Below are positions 29,219-37,842 of a DNA stretch of 64,000 nt, in pieces; the stretch's first letter is position 1, and every line of letters starts with the position of its first letter. Made by a program: the position numbers and the translations under genes. Location: NCBI GenBank assembly GCA_016790705.1, contig JAEUOT010000010.1:1-64000 (forward strand), written 5' to 3'. A model generated the notes under the pieces. The model did no database searches and was not told the origin of the DNA. It saw only the letters and a program-made list of their open reading frames with translations. This stretch comes from Hydrogenophaga sp. Its GTDB lineage: Bacteria > Pseudomonadota > Gammaproteobacteria > Burkholderiales > Burkholderiaceae_C.

Positions 29219-30130
29219 TCAGCCGGCCTGAACCAGCAGGTGATCGATCAGCGCCCGGGCCGAGCGCGTCTGGTGCCGGTTGGGCATGTAGAGCATGAAG
29301 ATGCGGTTGCCGAAGATGCTCAGGCGCAGTTCGTCCAGCGCGGTCACGAGGGCGCCGCTGTCCACGGCGTCCTGCACCACGTAGTCGGGCACCAGGCCCA
29401 CGCCCAGGCCGGCCAGGATGGCCTCGCGCAGGAAGGGAAAGTGCTCGGAGATCAGCGTCGGCTCCAGTGTCACTTCTTCACGCAGGTCGGCTTCGTCGCC
29501 TTGCCCGTTGCGGTAGGCCGCCAGCCGCAGTTCGCGCCCGACCACGCCCGAGGTGATCAGGGGTGTCTGCCGCAGCTGCGCCAGCGTCTGCGGCAGGCCG
29601 TGTGGCCCTGCATAACCTGCCGAGGCGCAGCACAGGTAGCGCACCCGCCCCATGTCGCGCGCCACCAGCGTGGGCGGGGGCGCCGACATGATGCGCACCG
29701 CGATGTCCACCTCGTCGCGCAAGAGATCGTCCACCCGGTTTTCGAACAGCACGTCCAGCACCACGCCGGGGTACTGGCGCTTGAATTCGATCAGCCAGGG
29801 CGCCATCACCATCTGGCCGTAGCCGCTGGGCACGCTCAGGCGGACCCGGCCCTGCAAGCCCTGCCCCAGCGAGGCCAGCGTCTCCTGCGCGGCCTGCAGT
29901 TCGTTGCGCACCGCCAGCCCGTGCTGGTACAGCCGCAGGCCCAGTTCGGTGGCTTCGACGTGGCGCGTGGTGCGTCGGAACAGCTGCGCCCCCACCGCGC
30001 GTTCGAGCTGCGCGAGGCGGTAGCTGACGTTGGCCCGCGTCATCTTCAGGCGCCGGGCGGCCTGGCTCAGGTTGCCGGCCTCCTGGATTTCCACCAGCAG
30101 GGCAAGGTCGTTGGGGTCCATGTTTGTCAA
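29219..30130 (-). CDS. LysR family transcriptional regulator
   Basis: A 303-residue regulator with an N-terminal winged helix (LLVEIQEAGNLSQAARRLKMTRANVSYRLAQLERAVGAQLFRR) and a C-terminal substrate-binding domain that senses a pathway ligand. The TRANVSYRL recognition helix is slightly unusual, as most LysR proteins have QPAVS there. It diverges from the acyl-CoA dehydrogenase operon, with two palindromes in the shared intergenic region, and is the natural candidate to control it. Confidence 0.92.
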   Translation of the reverse strand: MTNMDPNDLALLVEIQEAGNLSQAARRLKMTRANVSYRLAQLERAVGAQLFRRTTRHVEATELGLRLYQHGLAVRNELQAAQETLASLGQGLQGRVRLSVPSGYGQMVMAPWLIEFKRQYPGVVLDVLFENRVDDLLRDEVDIAVRIMSAPPPTLVARDMGRVRYLCCASAGYAGPHGLPQTLAQLRQTPLITSGVVGRELRLAAYRNGQGDEADLREEVTLEPTLISEHFPFLREAILAGLGVGLVPDYVVQDAVDSGALVTALDELRLSIFGNRIFMLYMPNRHQTRSARALIDHLLVQAG

Positions 30131-30137
30131 ATTTGAA

Positions 30138-30152
30138 TTGACAGTGTGTCAA
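30138..30152. promoter_or_regulatory. Palindrome upstream of the LysR gene
   Basis: TTGACA-GTG-TGTCAA is a perfect inverted repeat with 6-base arms, 8 bases from the LysR start codon. It contains TTGACA on both strands. It could be an autoregulatory LysR site, and no other role is evident. Confidence 0.45.
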
Positions 30153-30161
30153 TGCGAGCGC

Positions 30162-30175
30162 GTATTGTCCAATAC
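30162..30175. promoter_or_regulatory. Palindrome over the -35 box of the dehydrogenase operon
   Basis: GTATTG-TC-CAATAC is a perfect inverted repeat with 6-base arms. It covers the TTGTCC -35 element (30165-30170) of the rightward promoter. A regulator bound here would touch polymerase directly. Confidence 0.45.
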
Positions 30176-30193
30176 AAAGCTGCGCTCGATAAT
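30165..30193 (+). promoter_or_regulatory. Promoter of the first acyl-CoA dehydrogenase operon
   Basis: TTGTCC (30165-30170) and GATAAT (30188-30193) are exactly 17 bases apart. The transcript would start near 30200, inside the TCTGCA-T-TGCAGA palindrome, leaving a leader of ~40 bases that contains AAGGAGA ahead of the ATG at 30240. Confidence 0.6.
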
Positions 30194-30208
30194 CTGCATT
30201 GCAGAACA
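30193..30208 (+). promoter_or_regulatory. Candidate IclR operator, site A
   Basis: TCTGCATTGCAGAACA: a perfect 6+1+6 palindrome plus ACA. It overlaps the last base of the -10 box and the predicted start point, a classic repressor position. The minus strand at 39715-39700 carries the same 16 bases with one change. Confidence 0.5.
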
Positions 30209-30239
30209 TTGAACCGTTTTTAATGCAAGGAGACAACGC

Positions 30240-31436
30240 ATGGACCTGAGCTTCACCCCCGAAGAAGAAGCCTTCCGCGCCGAGGTGCGCCAGTTCCTCC
30301 AGGACGAGCTGCCCGGGCGCCTGTCCAGCAAGGTGCGAGACGGTCAGCGCCTGTCCAAGGCCGACATGGAAGAGTGGCACGCCATCCTGAACCGCCGCGG
30401 CTGGCTGGCCAACCACTGGCCCGAGCAATGGGGCGGCCCGGGCTGGAGCGCGGTGCAGAAGTTCATTTTTGAACTGGAATGTGCGCTGGCGCACACGCCG
30501 CGCATCGTGCCCTTCGGCCTGAGCATGCTGGGGCCGGTGCTCATCAAGTACGGCAACGAGGCACAGAAGCGCCACTGGTTGCCGCGCATCCTCAGCGGGG
30601 AAGACTGGTGGTGCCAGGGTTATTCGGAGCCGGGTGCCGGCTCCGATCTGGCGGGCGTGAAGACCACCGCCGTGCTGCAGGGCGACCACTACGTCGTCAA
30701 CGGCCAAAAGACCTGGACCACGCTGGGCCAGCACGCCAACATGATCTTCTGTCTGGTGCGCACCAACCGGGAAGCGAAGAAGCAGGAAGGCATCAGCTTC
30801 CTGCTCATCGACATGAACAGCCCCGGCGTCGAGGTGCGGCCCATCATCACGCTGGACGGCGAGCACGAGGTCAACGAGGTGTTCTTCACCGACGTGAAGG
30901 TTCCCGCCGAAAACCTGGTGGGGGAGCCCGACAACGGCTGGACCTGCGCCAAGTACCTGCTGACCTACGAGCGCACCAACATCGCCGGCGTCGGCTTCTC
31001 GGTCGCGGGGCTGGAAAAGCTCAAGGCCGCCGCCTCGCGTGTCATGCACAAGGGCCGGCCGCTGACGCAGGACCCGATGTTCGCGGCGCGCCTGGCCAAA
31101 GTCGAGATCGATCTGAAGAACATGAAGACCACCAACCTGCGCGTGATCGCGGCGGTGGCCGGTGGCGGCGTGCCGGGCGCCGAGAGCTCCATGCTCAAGA
31201 TCCGCGGCACCGAAATCCGGCAGGAACTGCTGTCGTTGATGCGCCGTGCCATGGGGCCTTACGCCCTGCCTTTCGTGGAGGCGGCATTGCACGCCGGCTA
31301 TGAGGGCCCGTGGTCCGGGCCGGAAGAAGCCAAGGCCGCCGCCGCGCAGTACTTCAACTACCGCAAGCTGTCGATCTTCGGCGGCTCCAACGAAATCCAG
31401 AAAAACATCATCTCCAAGATGATCCTCGGACTGTGA
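30240..31436 (+). CDS. Acyl-CoA dehydrogenase, large-subunit/PimC-like
   Basis: A 398-residue FAD flavoenzyme that forms the 2-enoyl-CoA and passes electrons to ETF. It has the N-terminal helical domain (FTPEEEAFRAEVRQFL), the middle beta domain with GYSEPGAGSDLAG and KTWTT, and the C-terminal FGGSNEIQKNIISKMIL. The usual YEGT catalytic glutamate is replaced by FGGS, as in FadE26/PimC-type subunits. The next gene encodes a second, smaller dehydrogenase, so a heteromeric enzyme is likely. Substrate not known; pimeloyl-CoA-like dicarboxylates or branched or cyclic acids are possible. Confidence 0.88.
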   Translation: MDLSFTPEEEAFRAEVRQFLQDELPGRLSSKVRDGQRLSKADMEEWHAILNRRGWLANHWPEQWGGPGWSAVQKFIFELECALAHTPRIVPFGLSMLGPVLIKYGNEAQKRHWLPRILSGEDWWCQGYSEPGAGSDLAGVKTTAVLQGDHYVVNGQKTWTTLGQHANMIFCLVRTNREAKKQEGISFLLIDMNSPGVEVRPIITLDGEHEVNEVFFTDVKVPAENLVGEPDNGWTCAKYLLTYERTNIAGVGFSVAGLEKLKAAASRVMHKGRPLTQDPMFAARLAKVEIDLKNMKTTNLRVIAAVAGGGVPGAESSMLKIRGTEIRQELLSLMRRAMGPYALPFVEAALHAGYEGPWSGPEEAKAAAAQYFNYRKLSIFGGSNEIQKNIISKMILGL

Positions 31437-31445
31437 GGCCAGACC

Positions 31446-32576
31446 ATGCACTTTGAACACACCGAAGACCGGCGCATGCTCGCCGACACGCTGGACCGCT
31501 TCCTGGCCGAGCAGTACCCGATCGAAGCGCGGCACGCCGCCGCTGCATCCGCCGCCGGCTACAGCGCCGACGTCTGGAACGGCCTGGCCGAGCTTGGCGC
31601 CATCGGCGCGCTGTTCCCCGAGGACGTGGGCGGGTTCGGCGGCGACGCGTTCGACGTGAGCGTGGTGTTCGAGAGCCTGGGCAAGGGCCTGGCGATCGAA
31701 CCCTTCCTCGGCGCGCTCGTGGTCGGCCGCGCCATCGTGGCCGCCGGCAGCGACGCGCAGAAGGCACTGCTGGCCGGCATTCTGGACGGCAGCACCGTGG
31801 CCGCACTCGCGCACGAGGAGACCGGTGGCCACCACGAGCTCCCGCACGTGGGTCTGCAGGCCACGCGGCAGGGCGATGGTTATGTGCTCGACGGCGCCAA
31901 AGGCGTGGTGCTGCACGGTGAGGCCGCCGGCCTGCTGCTGGTGAGTGCGCGCACGGCCGGCGCCATCGACGACGAGGCCGGCATCTCGCTGTTCCTGGTG
32001 CCGGCGGACGCGGCGGGCATCCGGCGCCAGGGTTACCCGCGGGTCGATGGCGGTCGCGTGGCCGACGTCCACTTCGACCAGGTCCGCCTGCCCGCAACGG
32101 CCCTGCTGGGCGGCGAAGGTGAAGGCCTGGCGGTGCTGGAACAGGCCGTGGGCTGGGGCCGGCTCGCGCTGTGCGCCGAAGCCGTGGGCGCGATGGACGT
32201 GACCAAACAGCACACGCTGGAGTACCTGCGCACCCGCAAGCAGTTCGGCGTGCCCATCGGCAGCTTCCAGGCCTTGCAGCACCGCATGGCCGACGTGCTG
32301 CTGGAGATCGAGCAGGCGCGATCGGCGGTCATCAACGCCGCCGCGGCCATGGGGGCCGACCGGCTGACGCGTGAGCGCGCGCTGTCGGCGGCCAAGTACA
32401 GCATCGGTCGCATCGGCACGCAGGTGGCTGAAGAAAGCATCCAGCTGCATGGCGGCATCGGCATGACCTGGGAACTGCCGCTGGCCCACTACGCCAAGCG
32501 CCTGGTGATGATCGACCACCAGTTCGGTGACGAAGACCACCACCTGGCGCGCTACATCGCGCTGGCAGACCACTGA
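31446..32576 (+). CDS. Acyl-CoA dehydrogenase, small-subunit/PimD-like
   Basis: A 376-residue dehydrogenase starting 9 bases after the first. The C-terminus (QLHGGIGMTWELPLAHYAKRL) is the form found in partner subunits such as PimD or FadE27, and it lacks the usual C-terminal YEGT/GGSNEI motif. The middle domain is diverged (AHEETGGHHELP where the first protein has SEPGAGSDL), so flavin or substrate binding may differ. Most likely it forms an alpha-beta enzyme with the upstream product. Confidence 0.85.
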   Translation: MHFEHTEDRRMLADTLDRFLAEQYPIEARHAAAASAAGYSADVWNGLAELGAIGALFPEDVGGFGGDAFDVSVVFESLGKGLAIEPFLGALVVGRAIVAAGSDAQKALLAGILDGSTVAALAHEETGGHHELPHVGLQATRQGDGYVLDGAKGVVLHGEAAGLLLVSARTAGAIDDEAGISLFLVPADAAGIRRQGYPRVDGGRVADVHFDQVRLPATALLGGEGEGLAVLEQAVGWGRLALCAEAVGAMDVTKQHTLEYLRTRKQFGVPIGSFQALQHRMADVLLEIEQARSAVINAAAAMGADRLTRERALSAAKYSIGRIGTQVAEESIQLHGGIGMTWELPLAHYAKRLVMIDHQFGDEDHHLARYIALADH

Positions 32577-32588
32577 CACTGGAATCCC

Positions 32589-34136
32589 ATGCCGCGCACC
32601 ATCACCGCCGAGTCGCCGTTCCTGCTCATCGCCGATCTGGTGCGCGAGCACGCGTTGGAACGACCTGGTGCGCCTGCGCTGCGCGACGCTGACCAGACCC
32701 TGACCTGGTCGGCGCTCGATGCGCTGATGGACCGGGTGGCGGCGTCCCTGCAGCGGGATGGGCTACAACCGGGCGAGGCCATCGCCATCTGTGTGCAGTC
32801 CTCGGTGCGCTACGCGGCGCTGTACCTGGGGGCCCTGCGCGCCGGCGTGGTCGTGGCACCAATGGCGCCGTCGGTCACGCGGGAGAGTCTGGCGCAGATG
32901 CTGTCGGACGCCGATGCGAAGCGCCTGTTTGTCGATGCGTCCGCTGCGAATCTGCTCGGTGGCGACTGGCCCACGCGGGATGCGATCTGGCTGGACGACG
33001 CTTCCACCGGAATGCCTTTCGATCACTGGCTCGCACCCGAAGGCGCGACGCCCGCGCCGGTGAAGCTGCCGCCCGAAGCGCCGTTCAACATCATCTATTC
33101 ATCGGGCACCACGGGCACACCCAAGGGCATCGTGCAGTCCCACGGCATGCGCTGGACCCATGTGCGGCGCGGCCTGCAGTACGGCTACGGAACCGACACG
33201 CAGACCCTGCTGTCCACACCGCTGTACTCCAACACCACGCTGGTGGTGTTCTTTCCGACCATCGCCTTCGGTGGTTGCGTGCACCTGATGGCAAAGTTCG
33301 ACGCCCTGCGCTACCTGCAGTGGTCGCAGGCGCGGCGCATCACCCACACCATGCTGGTGCCGGTGCAGTACCAGCGCCTCATGGCCGTGCCGGACTTCGA
33401 TGCCTTCGACTTGTCGGCCTTCCGCATGAAGTTCTGCACCAGTGCGCCGTTCCACGCCGCGCTCAAGGCCGATGTGCTGGCGCGCTGGCCCGGCGGGCTG
33501 GTCGAGTTCTACGGCATGACCGAGGGCGGTGGCACCTGCATCCTCAACGCACACGAACACCCGCACAAGCTGCACACCGTGGGCCAGCCCGCCAGCGGTC
33601 ATGACATCCGGCTGATCGACGAAGACGGCCGCGAGCTGCCGCCCGGCAGCACCGGCGAGGTGGTCGGCCACTCGGCCGGCATGATGAGCGGCTACCACCG
33701 CCAGCCGGACAAGACACGCGAGGTCGAGTGGTTCGACGCCAGCGGCAAACGCTTCATCCGCACCGGCGATGTGGCCCGCTTCGACGACGACGGCTTCCTG
33801 GTGCTGATGGATCGCCGCAAGGACATGATCATCAGCGGCGGCTTCAACATCTACCCGAGCGACCTGGAAGCCCTGCTGCGCCAGCACCCGGCCGTGGCCG
33901 ATGTGGCCGTGGTCGGCGTGCCGTCCGAGCAATGGGGCGAAACGCCAGTGGCCCTGGTCGTGCGCCGCGCTGGCGATGACACCCCGGCCGAAGCGCTGCA
34001 GAACTGGCACAACGAACGATCGGGCAAGACCCAGCGCCTGGCGGACCTGCGGTTCATCGACGAACTGCCGCGCAGCGCCATCGGCAAGGTGCTCAAGCGC
34101 GAACTGCGCGAACGCCTGAACACCACCGTGCGCTGA
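32589..34136 (+). CDS. Acyl-CoA synthetase (AMP-forming)
   Basis: A 515-residue class I adenylate-forming enzyme that activates a carboxylic acid to its CoA thioester with ATP. The phosphate-binding loop is [11 protein letters not shown] (~170-180), followed by [10 protein letters not shown] and the hinge region [20 protein letters not shown]. The catalytic C-terminal lysine lies in [15 protein letters not shown]. It sits between the dehydrogenases and the ETF genes in one operon. Acid substrate not determined. Confidence 0.9.
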   Translation: MPRTITAESPFLLIADLVREHALERPGAPALRDADQTLTWSALDALMDRVAASLQRDGLQPGEAIAICVQSSVRYAALYLGALRAGVVVAPMAPSVTRESLAQMLSDADAKRLFVDASAANLLGGDWPTRDAIWLDDASTGMPFDHWLAPEGATPAPVKLPPEAPFNIIYSSGTTGTPKGIVQSHGMRWTHVRRGLQYGYGTDTQTLLSTPLYSNTTLVVFFPTIAFGGCVHLMAKFDALRYLQWSQARRITHTMLVPVQYQRLMAVPDFDAFDLSAFRMKFCTSAPFHAALKADVLARWPGGLVEFYGMTEGGGTCILNAHEHPHKLHTVGQPASGHDIRLIDEDGRELPPGSTGEVVGHSAGMMSGYHRQPDKTREVEWFDASGKRFIRTGDVARFDDDGFLVLMDRRKDMIISGGFNIYPSDLEALLRQHPAVADVAVVGVPSEQWGETPVALVVRRAGDDTPAEALQNWHNERSGKTQRLADLRFIDELPRSAIGKVLKRELRERLNTTVR

Positions 34137-34177
34137 GTCCCGTCAGCGCGCCTCCCTCACTTCCCACAGGAGCCCCC

Positions 34178-34945
34178 ATGAAAATCCTCGTCCCCGTCAA
34201 ACGCGTGGTGGACTACAACGTCAAGGTGCGAGTCAAGAGCGCCGGCACGGGCGTGGACATCGCCAACGTCAAGATGAGCATGAACCCGTTTGACGAAATC
34301 GCGGTGGAAGAGGCTGTGCGCCTGAAGGAAAAGGGCGTGGTCACCGAGGTGATCGCCGTCTCCTGCGGCGTGGCCCAGTGCCAGGAAACCCTGCGCACGG
34401 CGATGGCCATCGGTGCCGACCGCGCCATCCTGGTCGAAACACCGGCCGACCTGGACCTGCAGCCACTGGCCGTGGCCAAGCTGCTCAAGGCCCTGGTGGA
34501 CAAGGAACAACCGGGTCTGGTGATCCTGGGCAAGCAGGCGATCGACGACGACGCCAACCAGACCGGCCAGATGCTCGCCGCCCTGGCCGACCTGCCGCAA
34601 GCCACCTTCGCCAGCAAGGTGGAGATCGCCGGTCAGAACGGTGAAGCTCGGGCCAAGGTCACGCGCGAGATCGACGGTGGCCTGGAAACGCTGGAAGTGA
34701 GCCTGCCGGCTGTCGTCACCACCGACCTGCGCCTGAACGAGCCGCGCTACGTGACGCTGCCCAACATCATGAAGGCCAAGAAGAAGCCGCTGGAGACCGT
34801 CAAGCCGGCCGATCTGGGCGTGGACGTGAGCCCGCGCCTGAAGACGCTCAAGGTCGCCGAGCCGGCCAAGCGCGGTGCCGGCGTCAAGGTGGCCGATGTG
34901 GCCGCCCTGGTCGAGAAGCTGAAAAACGAAGCCAAAGTGATCTGA
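34178..34945 (+). CDS. etfB: Electron transfer flavoprotein beta subunit
   Basis: A 255-residue AMP-binding ETF beta subunit. [41 protein letters not shown] and [22 protein letters not shown] are hallmark segments. It forms ETF with the next product and takes electrons from the acyl-CoA dehydrogenases to ETF-ubiquinone oxidoreductase. Its place inside this operon suggests a dedicated ETF, probably additional to a housekeeping copy elsewhere (not seen). Confidence 0.96.
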   Translation: MKILVPVKRVVDYNVKVRVKSAGTGVDIANVKMSMNPFDEIAVEEAVRLKEKGVVTEVIAVSCGVAQCQETLRTAMAIGADRAILVETPADLDLQPLAVAKLLKALVDKEQPGLVILGKQAIDDDANQTGQMLAALADLPQATFASKVEIAGQNGEARAKVTREIDGGLETLEVSLPAVVTTDLRLNEPRYVTLPNIMKAKKKPLETVKPADLGVDVSPRLKTLKVAEPAKRGAGVKVADVAALVEKLKNEAKVI

Positions 34946-34957
34946 GGAAGAAACACC

Positions 34958-35887
34958 ATGACCGCACTCGTCATTGCCGAACACGACAACGCCTCCATCA
35001 AAGGCGCAACCCTCAACACCGTGACCGCCGCCGCAGCTTGCGGTTGTGAGGTGCATGTGCTGGTGGCCGGCCACAACGCCGGTGCTGCCGCCGCGCAGGC
35101 CACGCAGATCGCCGGCGTGTCCAAGGTGATTCACGCCGACGCCGAAGGCTTTGCCCATGGCCTGGCCGAGAACATCGCCGCCCAGGTGCTGGCCATCGCC
35201 GGCAACTACAGCCACATCCTGTTCCCGGCCACCGCCGCGGGCAAGAACGTCGCGCCCCGCGTGGCCGCCAAGCTGGACGTCGCGCAGATCAGCGAAATCA
35301 GCAAGGTCGTCAGCGCCGACACCTTCGAGCGTCCCATCTACGCAGGTAACGCCATCGCCACGGTGCAGAGCAGCGACGCCACCAAGGTCATCACCGTGCG
35401 CGCCACCGGTTTTGACGCCGCGGGCCAGGGTGGCAGCGCCGCCGTGGAAACCGTGGGTGCTGTGGCAGCCAGCGGCAAGAGCAGCTACCTGGGCAGCGAG
35501 ATCGCCAAGAACGACCGCCCCGAGCTGACCGCTGCCAAGATCATCGTCAGCGGTGGCCGGGCGCTGGGCAGCAGCGAGAAGTTCAACGAAGTGATGACCC
35601 CGCTGGCCGACAAGCTGGGTGCCGCCATCGGTGCCAGCCGCGCGGCGGTGGACGCGGGCTACGCCCCCAACGACCTGCAGGTCGGCCAGACCGGCAAGAT
35701 CGTGGCGCCGCAGCTGTACATCGCCGCGGGCATCTCGGGTGCGATCCAGCACCTGGCGGGCATGAAGGACAGCAAGGTGATCGTGGCGATCAACAAGGAC
35801 CCCGAAGCCCCGATCTTCTCGGTGGCCGACTACGGCTTGGAGGCCGACCTGTTCGCCGCTGTGCCCGAACTGGTGCAGACCCTGTGA
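34958..35887 (+). CDS. etfA: Electron transfer flavoprotein alpha subunit
   Basis: A 309-residue FAD-binding ETF alpha subunit, 12 bases after etfB. The C-terminal FAD domain is intact: [13 protein letters not shown], then [28 protein letters not shown] and [21 protein letters not shown]. It partners EtfB in carrying electrons from the dehydrogenases of this cluster. Confidence 0.96.
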   Translation: MTALVIAEHDNASIKGATLNTVTAAAACGCEVHVLVAGHNAGAAAAQATQIAGVSKVIHADAEGFAHGLAENIAAQVLAIAGNYSHILFPATAAGKNVAPRVAAKLDVAQISEISKVVSADTFERPIYAGNAIATVQSSDATKVITVRATGFDAAGQGGSAAVETVGAVAASGKSSYLGSEIAKNDRPELTAAKIIVSGGRALGSSEKFNEVMTPLADKLGAAIGASRAAVDAGYAPNDLQVGQTGKIVAPQLYIAAGISGAIQHLAGMKDSKVIVAINKDPEAPIFSVADYGLEADLFAAVPELVQTL

Positions 35888-35898
35888 GGGACGGCGCC

Positions 35899-36363
35899 AT
35901 GCAAGGCTTCGCAGCCGACAGCCTGGACGCGCTCGCCACGCGCGTCGGCGAAGAACTGGCGGTCAGCGACTGGCTGCCCATCACGCAGGACCGGGTCAAC
36001 CGCTTCGCCGAGGTGACCGGCGACCTGCAGTGGATCCACATCGACGAAGCGCGCGCCCGCCGCGAATCGCCCTACGGCACGACCATCGCGCACGGCTACC
36101 TCACCCTCTCGCTGCTGCCCGGTCTGTCGCAGGGCTGCATCGAAGTGCGCGGCACCCGCATGGCGGTGAACTACGGCCTCAACCGCGTGCGCTTCATGGC
36201 GCCGGTGCGCGTGGGCGATCGCATCCGCGCCCGCTTCACGCTGCAGGCCTGCGAGGCCCTGCCCGGCGGCGGCGCCCAGGTGGTCTGGCAGGCCACGGTG
36301 GATGTGGAGGGCAGCGACAAGCCCGCCTGCGTGGCCGAGATGGTGTCGCGCCGCTATCCCTGA
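35899..36363 (+). CDS. MaoC family (R)-specific enoyl-CoA hydratase
   Basis: A 154-residue hot-dog-fold hydratase. The motif FAEVTGDLQWIHIDEARA carries the hydratase Asp and His, and TIAHGYLTLSLLPGL is the second family marker. It would hydrate an enoyl-CoA in the same pathway as the dehydrogenases. An ATG at 35899 behind GAGGG is preferred; a GTG at 35884 overlapping the etfA stop is the alternative. Confidence 0.87.
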   Translation: MQGFAADSLDALATRVGEELAVSDWLPITQDRVNRFAEVTGDLQWIHIDEARARRESPYGTTIAHGYLTLSLLPGLSQGCIEVRGTRMAVNYGLNRVRFMAPVRVGDRIRARFTLQACEALPGGGAQVVWQATVDVEGSDKPACVAEMVSRRYP

Positions 36364-36457
36364 ACGGCCGGAGCGCGCCCACCCGCCGGGCCGGGGGATG
36401 GTTTACCCTCATGGCGGGCGCGGGGGTGCGCCGCTGCAATCCGGGTACAGTTGTTAT

Positions 36458-36473
36458 CCCGATTTGCAGAACG
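36458..36473 (+). promoter_or_regulatory. Candidate IclR operator, site B (half-site)
   Basis: CCCGATTTGCAGAACG matches site A at 11 of 16 positions; the right half TTGCAGAAC is exact and the left half is degenerate. It lies 11 bases before the IclR start codon, consistent with autoregulation. A short GAAC-GGA-GTTC inverted repeat overlaps it. Confidence 0.35.
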
Positions 36474-36483
36474 GAGTTCCATT

Positions 36484-37344
36484 TTGAGCGCAGACACCGC
36501 CCCGCCGACTCCGGCGGCGCCCGTCACGGGCGCTGTTGAGCGCGCCGCCCGCACCAGGCGCCCGGCCCCCACCCGCAAACCCAAGGAAGACCGCCACTTC
36601 GTGACGGCGCTGGCGCGCGGGCTGGAGGTGCTGGCCTGCTTTCGCACCGGTGAAGCCACGCTGAGCAACCAGGAACTGGCGGTGCGCTGCAAGCTGCCCA
36701 AATCGACGGTCTCGCGCCTGACCATGACGCTGACCAAACTGGGTTACCTGATCCACGTCGAAGAAAGCGGGCGCTACCGCCTGGGCACGGCCTGCCTGGC
36801 CCTGGGCAGCGCCCTGCTCACGCGCCTGGACGTGCGCAAGATCGCCCGCCCCATGATGCAGGAGCTGGCCAATTTCTCGGGCGCCTCGGTGTCCCTGGGT
36901 GTGCGCGACAAGCTCTCGATGATCTACGTGGAGAACTGCCGCAGCAGCGCCGCGCTCACGCTGACGCTGGACGTGGGCTCGCGCATGCCGCTGGCGGCCT
37001 CGGCCATGGGCCGGGCCTGGCTGGCCTCGGTGTCGGCCACCGAGCGCGAAGACGCGCTGGAACAGATCCGCGAGCTGGACCACCTGGCCTGGCCCGGCAT
37101 CCAGGCCGGCGTGGACAAGGCGCTGGAGGACTACCGCACGCTGGGCGTGACCTGCTCCTTCGGCGACTGGAACAAGGAGGTCAACGGCATCGCCCGCGCC
37201 TTCGACCCGGGCAACGGCCTGCCGGTGATGGCGGTCAACGTGGGCGGCCCGTCCTACAACCTCTCGCCCGAATTCCTGCTCAAGGAAGTCCGCCCGCGCC
37301 TGTTGGAGGTGGTGCGCTCGATCGAGGACGCGCTGCCGCGCTGA
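36484..37344 (+). CDS. IclR family transcriptional regulator
   Basis: A 286-residue regulator. After a proline/alanine/arginine-rich tail (1-~40) comes the winged helix (FVTALARGLEVLACF..LSNQELAVRCKLPKSTVSRLTMTLTKLGYL) and the IclR effector domain (~115-280). A TTG start at 36484 behind GGAG is chosen; the open frame can be extended to a TTG at 36451, but that lacks a ribosome site. It lies between two groups of catabolic genes and is the best candidate to bind the repeated TGCAGAACA elements in this cluster. Confidence 0.9.
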   Translation: MSADTAPPTPAAPVTGAVERAARTRRPAPTRKPKEDRHFVTALARGLEVLACFRTGEATLSNQELAVRCKLPKSTVSRLTMTLTKLGYLIHVEESGRYRLGTACLALGSALLTRLDVRKIARPMMQELANFSGASVSLGVRDKLSMIYVENCRSSAALTLTLDVGSRMPLAASAMGRAWLASVSATEREDALEQIRELDHLAWPGIQAGVDKALEDYRTLGVTCSFGDWNKEVNGIARAFDPGNGLPVMAVNVGGPSYNLSPEFLLKEVRPRLLEVVRSIEDALPR

Positions 37345-37377
37345 AACCCTTGTACTGGGCCAGCCGCGCCGCACGCC

Positions 37378-37842
37378 TCAACCGTCCGACTCGAAGCTCG
37401 GTCGCACGCGCGCCACGGCGGCAAAGATGCCGGTGGCGCGCAGCACCTCGCGCTCGCCCACGCGCAGCACGCAGTCGCCAAAGGCCAGTTGCCGGCCCAG
37501 TCGGCGCGGCGTCACATGCGCCTCCAGCCATTCGCCTTCGCGCGCCGCCGCCAGGTAGTCCAGGCTCAGGTTGACCGTCACCATGGTCGGGCTGTTGCGG
37601 CGTGCCCGGTGCAGGTTGATGCCCAGCGCGCCGTCGGCCAGCGTGGCCAGCATGCCGCCGTGCGGAATGCCCAGGCGGTTGCAGTGCGCCGCCGTCAACC
37701 GCAGGCCCAGCACGATCAGGCCGTCGGGCAGGTCGCGCGCGTGCAGCGTGCCCAGGGTCTGGAAGTAGGACGGCCCGGCGTAGACGAAGGGGCGAAAGCC
37801 CTCGGGCACAGCGGCTTGATTGAGGTCGTGCGGCGCACCCAT
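37378..37842 (-). CDS. PaaI family hot-dog thioesterase
   Basis: A 154-residue acyl-CoA thioesterase. The catalytic region LGIPHGGMLATLADGALG with the HGG motif and the following VNLSLDYLAAA are typical of the PaaI/4HBT group. It would release CoA from stalled intermediates. Its start overlaps the stop of the upstream dehydrogenase (TGATG), so the two are translated together. Confidence 0.85.
   Translation of the reverse strand: MGAPHDLNQAAVPEGFRPFVYAGPSYFQTLGTLHARDLPDGLIVLGLRLTAAHCNRLGIPHGGMLATLADGALGINLHRARRNSPTMVTVNLSLDYLAAAREGEWLEAHVTPRRLGRQLAFGDCVLRVGEREVLRATGIFAAVARVRPSFESDG

Noticed and set aside
28954-29298. A possible 114-codon gene after the integrase
   Set aside because: No ribosome site, no recognisable domain, and it runs into the 3' end of the LysR gene.
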